DNA from: Roseomonas sp.
GTDB lineage: Bacteria > Pseudomonadota > Alphaproteobacteria > Acetobacterales > Acetobacteraceae
Direction of reading: 5' to 3'
Assembly (NCBI GenBank): GCA_020249145.1
Contig: JADCGF010000012.1
Location: 1 to 64,000 of the forward strand
Length of the DNA: 64,000 bases
Under the pieces are notes generated by a model. That model saw nothing but the letters and a program-made list of their open reading frames with translations, was not told where the DNA came from and did no database searches. Of the stretch, positions 57,972 through 64,000 are shown one piece after another (position 1 is the first letter of the stretch; every line of letters begins with the position of its first letter). The position numbers were made by a program, and so were the translations under genes.

Positions 57972-60422
57972 ATGTCAGGAAGCGGCAATTCCCCCCCCTC
58001 AGTCCCGGGACGGCAGAGTAAAGGCGATCCGGCTGGCTTTGCGGAACGCGGGGTTGTCGTAGCGTTCACTACACCGCAATTGTTCGGTGCCTGCGTCAGC
58101 CGCGCCCTCCCGGGTGCTCAGCCCCATGTGACTCTGAGCTGCCTTGCGGGAGAGTCGGGGCCAATGACCTTGTCGGAGGCGCAATTCCTACGTACGCCCT
58201 GGCTTACGGCGCATGACAAAGAGCTCTGGAAAAAACTCCAAGCCATACCCGAAATTTCCCCGGACAGGCTGCGGGAGGCAATGATCAGCGTTGCCCTTGA
58301 AGGGTGGCGGGGCCGGGCTGCCATGGCTTGGGCAGACGAACAAAAGGCGGCTGATTCCAATGCGCGGCGCCGCATGTTCTTTCTGCTGCTGACTGACTTG
58401 ATTCGTCGCACCGAATTGCACGCCGAGGCAAAGGTGCCCCCGGAACAGGAAAGTCTGCTTTACCTGCGTCCACGTATCGGCAAGGCAGTGGCGCGCATCG
58501 CCAAGCGCTTTTCCATGACTGTTGAGGCGGTTGAGGCGGCGTTGGAGGCCTTGGCCAGCGTTTTAATGCCTCTCTGCAAGCGAAACGATTCTGTGACCGG
58601 CCACAACCGAAGAGCAGTGGCCGACCTGCAATCCTTTATTACCGAGCTTGAGCAGTGGCTCGCCCCTCGCCGCAACAGCGCGCGTGGGTTTCGGGCAGAA
58701 TTCCTGTTACGTAAGGCAAAGCTTTCCCTAATCTGCGCTCAGGCGGCGATGAGCGAACTTGATCTGGTGATCGAGGATACCACGATCCTTCTGCGTGCAT
58801 GGCAGCGCGATCAGGCAGCGGTTCTGCGGCGCGTCACCCGCCCACAATGGTTGCTTGATGGTTGGGATATCATCATCGCCTTATGGCGACAATCGGAACC
58901 CTCTGATCGGGAAGCCTGCTTTTGGGAAATGAGTGATTTGGTGCCGAGCCTGCCGAAGGAAGTGGAAGGTTGGAGCGGTTTTCCTGATGGTGCATCGAAG
59001 ATTCGCCAGGAAGAGGCTGCCGGCCCCAGGAGTATGGACTGGCGGCGCCTTCGCCCCTTGGAATTCATCGCCCGGAACGAGACGCTCCTGACTGGTAAGC
59101 ATGACGCATCCCTTGCCGCTGAAGCCAAGAAGCTACGTGAAGCCGATCTGGTGCAGTCCAGGCACTCCCTCACCCAAGCTGGTCATGACGGCAATGATGG
59201 TGCGGACGCGCTTTCGCGCATTTCCCAGCGGACCTCCCTTGCTACCGATTCGGTATTGCGACAGGTCGTTGCGATTCTGGAAGCCGTACCTGCGCGCGCC
59301 ATGCTTGATCCGATCATCGAAGCCGCACGCCCCAGGTTGAAGCTCCTGAGGCCACCACGCCCTGTCACTTTCACGCGTATACTGTTCTTACCCTTTGATG
59401 GCGCGGTGGTGCCTATGAATGAATGGCGCGCTGGTAGCGCGAAGTTACCGCGCCCCGCCCTGCAGCCGATTGCAGATGCACTCCGAGAAGTGCTGGGACC
59501 GGAGGTACAGCAGATTTCGGCCAAACTCGGCGGTCGCAATTTCTTTGATGTCTTGCAGGTTGACTCAGAAGGCCGCGCCCTTTGGGCCGAAGCCGCACGT
59601 GTTTCGGCGACCCTGTCATTCCCCCAAGGCTTGCCGAGTATCGGGCTTGATGCGGCAGCAACCAGGCAATTGCTTGATCTGGTGGCCAGCATTTGGCGGC
59701 ACGCGGATGGGATTTGGGAAGCGAAGCTGGCCTCCTTCTCCGGACCGTCTCCAGAATTGGTCATGGCCGCGCTCAAGGGACCCGCGGAGGAGGGGCAAGC
59801 CGCGTTCAGCTTGGCTGTGGCAAGCCTACTAGACCGCGCGCAGAGCCCCAGTTCGGTACTGTCAACTGCGACTCGGATCTCGGGGGTCGCTGTCAGCATT
59901 ATCGATGAAACTCTTCAGGCATTGCAACGAAACCCCTTGCCGACCCTACCCTCCGAAGACCCCGTGCGCGCGGCGCAAATCGCCGAGGAATATGTCGCCC
60001 TGCTAAGCGAATTCGAAATCGCATCCCGTGGACGCATCAAGGATCAGCAGAAAATCTTTGCTCCGCTGCTAGATAACATCGGTTCAGTAATCAAGGAGGC
60101 CACTCAACAGATCATCAATCGACAATTTCTGCCTGCTCTGCATGAGCCGAATGCCAAGCGCCGTGCTGCCGTTGTCCTCAATATTGAAATTTTAGCCCGG
60201 GCGCTGAGGCGCCTGGAGGAGGCCGGTCGCCGTGCCGGACGCTTTCAAGCGTTCGACAATCTGCAGATTAGTCATTCCGCAAAGATCAAAGCCATCCTCA
60301 ACGCGCTTGATGGCGGGGGGTTGCAACGCCATGACATCATGAGGTTTGCCGAAATCCTGCTTGGCACCGAAAAGGCAATGGCCCTGGCGGCACCCCCGGC
60401 CAAACCTGCGCCGCAGCGGTAA
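57972..60422 (+). CDS. Unrecognised large protein, array paralogue D
   Basis: The 816-residue protein is the most divergent of the four. It keeps AERGVVVAFTTPQLFGA but has lost the NPSGG and LPW parts of block 1. It retains HDKELWKKL, ISPDRLREA and ALEGWRGRAA. Block 2 reads QWLLDGWDIIIALW, LVPSLPKEVEGW, MDWRRLRPLEFIARNE. Block 3 holds ARPRLKLLRPPRP and RILFLPFDGAV; block 4 SIWRHADGIW and AALKGPAEEG; block 5 RALRRLEEAGRRAG and RFAEILLG, then a Pro/Ala tail. A C8 run (57991-57998) lies in codons 7-9, where a length change would abolish the product. It follows C by 123 nt and ends the array. Confidence 0.85.
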   Translation: MSGSGNSPPSVPGRQSKGDPAGFAERGVVVAFTTPQLFGACVSRALPGAQPHVTLSCLAGESGPMTLSEAQFLRTPWLTAHDKELWKKLQAIPEISPDRLREAMISVALEGWRGRAAMAWADEQKAADSNARRRMFFLLLTDLIRRTELHAEAKVPPEQESLLYLRPRIGKAVARIAKRFSMTVEAVEAALEALASVLMPLCKRNDSVTGHNRRAVADLQSFITELEQWLAPRRNSARGFRAEFLLRKAKLSLICAQAAMSELDLVIEDTTILLRAWQRDQAAVLRRVTRPQWLLDGWDIIIALWRQSEPSDREACFWEMSDLVPSLPKEVEGWSGFPDGASKIRQEEAAGPRSMDWRRLRPLEFIARNETLLTGKHDASLAAEAKKLREADLVQSRHSLTQAGHDGNDGADALSRISQRTSLATDSVLRQVVAILEAVPARAMLDPIIEAARPRLKLLRPPRPVTFTRILFLPFDGAVVPMNEWRAGSAKLPRPALQPIADALREVLGPEVQQISAKLGGRNFFDVLQVDSEGRALWAEAARVSATLSFPQGLPSIGLDAAATRQLLDLVASIWRHADGIWEAKLASFSGPSPELVMAALKGPAEEGQAAFSLAVASLLDRAQSPSSVLSTATRISGVAVSIIDETLQALQRNPLPTLPSEDPVRAAQIAEEYVALLSEFEIASRGRIKDQQKIFAPLLDNIGSVIKEATQQIINRQFLPALHEPNAKRRAAVVLNIEILARALRRLEEAGRRAGRFQAFDNLQISHSAKIKAILNALDGGGLQRHDIMRFAEILLGTEKAMALAAPPAKPAPQR

Positions 60423-60518
60423 GGCTCCATGGGCTGATCCATTGGGTTGGGGGTTCCCTCCTGCCCGGCTCTGGGTCATGATCCTTTACCTTACAACTGC
60501 CTATCCCAGGAATGCGCC

Positions 60519-61973
60519 ATGGCTCTCCGCTGCGATATGATCATCCGCGATGCGACCATCATTGATGGTACAGGTGCCGCAAGCCGGCGGGGTGATATTG
60601 GTGTATCAGGTGATCGGATTGTCGCGGTGGGTGATCTGGGCGGCGCCAGCGCGGACCGGGAAGTGATCGCGGGCGGGAAAGCGGTGGCCCCTGGCTTCAT
60701 TGACAGTCACACGCATGATGACCGCGCCGTGCTGTGTGGGCCCGCCTGCATGACCTGCAAGATCAGCCAGGGTGTGACAACTGTGGTGGTCGGCAATTGC
60801 GGTGTCAGCCTTTCGCCCGCGCGTTTCACCAAGCGCCCACCGCCGCCGCTTGACCTGATTGGCGAAGATGGCTGGTGGCGCTTCGATAGTTTCGGCGATT
60901 ACGCGCATGAGCTGAAAAAACAGGGCTCGGAAGTGAATACCTATGCGCTGGTCGGCCACCAGACCATGCGCGTGGAAGCCATGGATGGCGATGTGATGCG
61001 CGTTGCCAATGATGGCGAGATTGAACGCATGCGGCTGCGCGTGAAGCAATCCTTGGCCGAAGGTGCATCGGGTTTTTCGACGGGGCTATACTATCCGCTG
61101 AATATGCATGCGACGACCGAGGAAGTGATCGCGGTTGCAGAACCTTTGCGCGCCTATGGCGGCATTTACGTGACGCATATGCGTGATGAGGCGGATCGCG
61201 TTTGCGCTTCCATCGAAGAAACGCTGAAGATCGGTGATCGTGTCGGCTGCCCGGTTTGGATCAGCCATCACAAATGTTCGATGCCGGAGAATTACGGGCG
61301 GTCCAATCAGACGCTGGCGCTGATTGATGCCTATGCGCAAAGCCAGGAAGTCTGCTTTGACGTCTATCCCTATCCGGCGGGGTCCACCGTGCTGATGCCC
61401 GACCGGCTGCGCGATGATGTGAAGGTGATGATCACCTGGTCCATCCCGCATCCTGAAATGGCGGGCAAGTATCTGTCGGACATTGCGCGCGGTTGGAATA
61501 CGGATATCCGCATGGCCGCCGAACGCCTGCTGCCGGCGGGCCAGATCACCTTCCAGATGGATGAAGCCGATGTGCGCCGCATCATGGCGCATCCCATGTC
61601 GGTGATTGGCTCAGACGGCATTCCGCATGATGCGCATCCGCATCCGCGGCTTTGGGGCACCTTCCCGCGCGTGCTGGGGCTTTATGCGCGCGAATTGCGG
61701 CTGTTCAGCCTGGAGACTGCGGTCCACAAAATGACCGGTCGCCCGGCGGCAATTTTTGGCATGGTGGATCGCGGCGTGATCCGTGAAGGTGCCTATGCGG
61801 ATTTGGTGATGTTCGACCCCGATACGGTGATTGACCGCGCCACTTTTGAGAACCCTAAGCAGGAAAGCGCGGGGATTGAGGAAGTCTGGGCCAATGGTGT
61901 TTCCACCTTTGTCGCGGGCAAGGGTGCGACGGGCGAAAAGCCGGGCCGCCTGGTCACGCGTGGGCGGGCCTGA
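60519..61973 (+). CDS. D-aminoacylase-type amidohydrolase
   Basis: The 484-residue protein of the amidohydrolase superfamily is close to N-acyl-D-amino-acid deacylases. The start is ATG 60519 with AGGA upstream; the frame is open earlier. Metal-site motif DSHTHDDRAVL, then GVTTVVVGNCGVSLSP, the GHQTMR segment, TGLYYPLNMHATTEEV, YVTHMRDEADRV, WISHHKCSMPENYG, and SDGIPHDAHPHPRLWG are family features. The C-terminal GVIREGAYADLVMFDPDTV is typical. It removes acyl groups from N-acyl-D-amino acids in known members. It lies 96 nt after the array and need not be related to it. Confidence 0.92.
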   Translation: MALRCDMIIRDATIIDGTGAASRRGDIGVSGDRIVAVGDLGGASADREVIAGGKAVAPGFIDSHTHDDRAVLCGPACMTCKISQGVTTVVVGNCGVSLSPARFTKRPPPPLDLIGEDGWWRFDSFGDYAHELKKQGSEVNTYALVGHQTMRVEAMDGDVMRVANDGEIERMRLRVKQSLAEGASGFSTGLYYPLNMHATTEEVIAVAEPLRAYGGIYVTHMRDEADRVCASIEETLKIGDRVGCPVWISHHKCSMPENYGRSNQTLALIDAYAQSQEVCFDVYPYPAGSTVLMPDRLRDDVKVMITWSIPHPEMAGKYLSDIARGWNTDIRMAAERLLPAGQITFQMDEADVRRIMAHPMSVIGSDGIPHDAHPHPRLWGTFPRVLGLYARELRLFSLETAVHKMTGRPAAIFGMVDRGVIREGAYADLVMFDPDTVIDRATFENPKQESAGIEEVWANGVSTFVAGKGATGEKPGRLVTRGRA

Positions 61974-63107
61974 TCAGTTCCAGCGCCAGCGCCAATCAGC
62001 CCAGGCCACCACCAAGCCCGCGAGTGACAGCACCAGCCCCGCCGCAAATACAGCGGCGTGGCTTTCATCAGTGGCACGGAAAAGCGCCGCCAGGGCAAAA
62101 CCCGCCAAGGCCTGCGCCACGGCAAAGCCTGCCGTTACGCGCACCCAAATCACGCCGGCAAGCGCGCCGGCCCTTTCGCGTGCTGCCGCCAAGGCAACGG
62201 TGGTGATGCCAAGCGCGGCAAGGCCCGAAACCAGGCCAAGCGGCACCAGCACCCAAAGCGCCTGAGGCAGGGCCAGCGCCAGCGCCGCGCTTTGGATGAT
62301 CATCCAAAGGAAAATGGCGAAACGCCCACCCCAGCGGTCCACTGCCCTGCCCCCCAGAAGCGCGCCGCTGATGCAGCCCAGACCAAACAACACCCACATG
62401 CCGGCACCAAGTTCAACCCCAAGCCCCCTGCCCCGCGCCGCAAGGTCAGAAAGGTAGAGCATTGGCGGCACCAGCCCGGCACCTGACAGCGCATAGGCGA
62501 TGATGATCCCATAGGCCGGCGGGGCGCGGCCTTCCGGGGCGGTTTCCGCCGCAGGCGGGCGCGGCCAATGCGGGCGCATGGCCATCCAAAGCACCATCGC
62601 AACAGCGGCCAGGCCAAGCCAGGCGAGCGCCACGCCACCTTGCAGCAGGACCGGCACCAGCACGGCGCCAAGCGTGATGCCGCCGCCGACACCAAACAGC
62701 ACCATGCCCCCGGCGCGGCCCCTGCGTTCCGGTGGTGTCACCGCCTGCACCGAAGGCCCGGCAAGGCCCATCAACATGCCTCCCGAAATCCCCGCCAGGC
62801 AGCGCCAAAAGCCGAGCCAAGCCAGCCCCCCATGCCAAGAACAGGCGGCGAAAGCGAGCACCGCGAACGCCATGCCCATATCCAGCGCGCGCGGCACGGA
62901 AACCCGCCGCGCCAGCGCCCGCACGCCACCGACGCCAATCAGATAGCCTGTGAGATTAAGCGCGCCGAGCAAGCCCGCTTCCGCGCCATCCACCCAACCC
63001 GCCGCCACCATCGCCGGAAACAGCGGCACATAGGCAAAGCGCGCAAGCCCGATCCCGGTGCAGGTTGCCGCCGTGCCGGAAAGCGCGGTGAGAGTCGCGG
63101 CTTTCAT
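61974..63107 (-). CDS. YbfB/YjiJ-family MFS transporter
   Basis: The 377-residue inner-membrane carrier has about twelve helices. The N-terminal GIGLARFAYVPLFPAMVAAG is the hallmark of the YbfB/YjiJ MFS group. LLGALNLTGYLIGVGGVRAL and the short MFS loop GGRAVDRWGGRFAIF also fit. Its start overlaps the stop of the amidase gene by 4 nt, so the amidase and carrier form an operon and could handle the same amide or acid. Substrate unproven. Confidence 0.9.
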   Translation of the reverse strand: MKAATLTALSGTAATCTGIGLARFAYVPLFPAMVAAGWVDGAEAGLLGALNLTGYLIGVGGVRALARRVSVPRALDMGMAFAVLAFAACSWHGGLAWLGFWRCLAGISGGMLMGLAGPSVQAVTPPERRGRAGGMVLFGVGGGITLGAVLVPVLLQGGVALAWLGLAAVAMVLWMAMRPHWPRPPAAETAPEGRAPPAYGIIIAYALSGAGLVPPMLYLSDLAARGRGLGVELGAGMWVLFGLGCISGALLGGRAVDRWGGRFAIFLWMIIQSAALALALPQALWVLVPLGLVSGLAALGITTVALAAARERAGALAGVIWVRVTAGFAVAQALAGFALAALFRATDESHAAVFAAGLVLSLAGLVVAWADWRWRWN

Positions 63108-64000
63108 CCCTCCACTTCAGGGCGCCGCGCCATCCACCCCGCTGCCCCTTCATAAGCCTGCGCGATCCTGAAAAGCATGGCTTCCCCGTAACTCCGCCCG
63201 ATCAATTGCAAGCCCAAGGGCAGGCCGGAAGCGCCAAAGCCGCAAGGCAGCGCCAGTGCCGGATGGCCGGTGGCGTTGAAAGGGCCGGTGATGGGGTGGG
63301 ATTTGCGGAACGGCCCTTCATCCACATCCACCACGCGCGGCGCGGCGCTGGGATTGCCCGCGCAAAGTATCGCGTCACAGCCGGCCAGCACAGCATCCAC
63401 TTCCCGCGTGATAATGCGGCGCAGGCGCTGCGCCTGGACATATTCACCGCCCGTGACGAAAGCGCCCATCATCAGGCGTTCGCGCGTGACGCGGCCATAA
63501 TCCTGCGGGCGGGTGCGGAGCCACTCACCATGAATGGCGAAACCTTCCGCGATCAGAATGGTTTGGATGCAGGCATCCATGCGCCGCTTGCTGGGCAGCA
63601 CGACATCAACAATCGTCGCCCCCAGCGCGCGCCATTTCTCGGCCGCCGCATCCACGGCTGCCATCATTTCCGCATCCACGCCCGCTTCAATATCGTAAGC
63701 GCGCGCCCGCCCGATGGTCAGCCCTGCCACACCTTTGCGCAAATCCATGCTGTAATCAGGCACGGCTTCATGCGCCGAACCCGGATCGCCCGGATCATGC
63801 CCGGCCAGCGCCTGCATCGCCAGCGCGCAATCTTCCACCGTACGTGTCAGCGGCCCGGCATGATCCAACGTGAAGGATAGTGGCACCACACCGCGTCGGC
63901 TGATCACGCCATAGGTCGGCTTCAGTCCGACAATGCCGCAAAACGTGGCAGGCAGGCGGATGGACCCCGCCGTATCGCTGCCCATGGCAAGCCCCACCAT
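63104..64000 (-). CDS. Amidase signature-family hydrolase, 5'-truncated by window edge
   Basis: 298 residues of an amidase are visible; the N-terminal part, including the catalytic Lys and cis-Ser, lies beyond the right edge. The visible start carries the nucleophile segment GSDTAGSIRLPA, then GIVGLKPTYGVISRRGVVPL and DHAGPLTRTVEDCALAMQ, all typical of GatA-like amidases. The C-terminus has TGPFNATGHPALALPCGF and LPLGLQLIGRSYGEAML. A stand-alone amidase is more likely than GatA because the next gene is an MFS carrier, not gatB. Confidence 0.92.
   Translation of the reverse strand: MVGLAMGSDTAGSIRLPATFCGIVGLKPTYGVISRRGVVPLSFTLDHAGPLTRTVEDCALAMQALAGHDPGDPGSAHEAVPDYSMDLRKGVAGLTIGRARAYDIEAGVDAEMMAAVDAAAEKWRALGATIVDVVLPSKRRMDACIQTILIAEGFAIHGEWLRTRPQDYGRVTRERLMMGAFVTGGEYVQAQRLRRIITREVDAVLAGCDAILCAGNPSAAPRVVDVDEGPFRKSHPITGPFNATGHPALALPCGFGASGLPLGLQLIGRSYGEAMLFRIAQAYEGAAGWMARRPEVEG

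Larger units (their letters stand above)
50211..60422 (+). other. Tandem array of four paralogous ~820-residue genes
   Basis: Four full-length homologous genes lie head-to-tail over 10.2 kb with spacers of 91, 113 and 123 bp and no other gene between them. No transposase, integrase, recombinase or tRNA is seen at either end. The spacers before C and D share the 11-mer GACATTTTGTG (55298-55308 and 57866-57876), shortly after the preceding stop, which probably reflects their common origin. Probably one transcription unit. Confidence 0.8.

Noticed and set aside
50211..60422. The paralogue array as a transposon, phage or repeat-toxin locus
   Set aside because: No transposase, integrase, terminal repeat, phage structural gene or secretion signal was seen; copies are too diverged for a recent repeat expansion.

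Overview
The window looks like chromosomal DNA from a high-GC alphaproteobacterium, most likely Rhodospirillales/Acetobacteraceae (Roseomonas-like). The grounds are alphaproteobacterial-type ribosomal and RNA polymerase proteins, a CueR copper operon, short-form HisG, and three orphan tripartite-tricarboxylate (Bug) receptors. Taxonomy is inferred from protein style, not searched.

Layout. (1) 1-12.7 kb, minus strand: rplK-rplA-rplJ-rplL-rpoB-rpoC, then rpsL-rpsG-tuf (tuf cut by the left edge). It carries two near-consensus housekeeping promoters, an L10-type leader, and strong hairpins between rplL/rpoB and rpoB/rpoC. fusA is missing from its usual place, and nusG/secE are not upstream of rplK. 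(2) 12.7-17.8 kb, plus: an MFS carrier, then the tightly packed dcd-murA-hisG-hisD. (3) 17.8-27.9 kb: a Bug receptor; a copA-cueR-copZ copper operon with a recognisable CueR promoter; a secreted trypsin-like protease; an orphan FliI ATPase; a LysR/SbtA divergent pair around an AT-rich palindrome; an arylsulfatase. (4) 28.0-32.1 kb: trpG-trpD-trpC-moaC-moeA, in which moaC appears to start at CTG inside the trpC stop. (5) 32.1-45.0 kb: Bug receptors, an LLM flavin monooxygenase, HemN, an RhlE-like helicase, an AbgB-like peptidase, an AhpD-like protein, and a sugar ABC importer without its ATPase. Between the last two lies a small AT-rich insert encoding a HEPN-like protein, flanked by a 58-bp direct repeat. 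(6) 45.0-50.0 kb: a cupin, a pseudo-HtrA lacking its triad, and an overlapping kinase / enolase-paralogue / 2-hydroxyacid dehydrogenase operon. (7) 50.2-60.4 kb: four consecutive ~810-845-residue paralogues of a family I do not recognise. (8) 60.5-64 kb: a D-aminoacylase-type amidohydrolase, a YbfB-type MFS carrier and an amidase cut by the right edge.

The most novel part is region 7. It fills about 10 kb with one duplicated and diverged gene, has no mobile-element genes, and the proteins share five conserved blocks but no domain I can name. The second most interesting item is the repeat-flanked HEPN-like insert at 41 kb, and the third is the modified-enolase operon at 47-50 kb.
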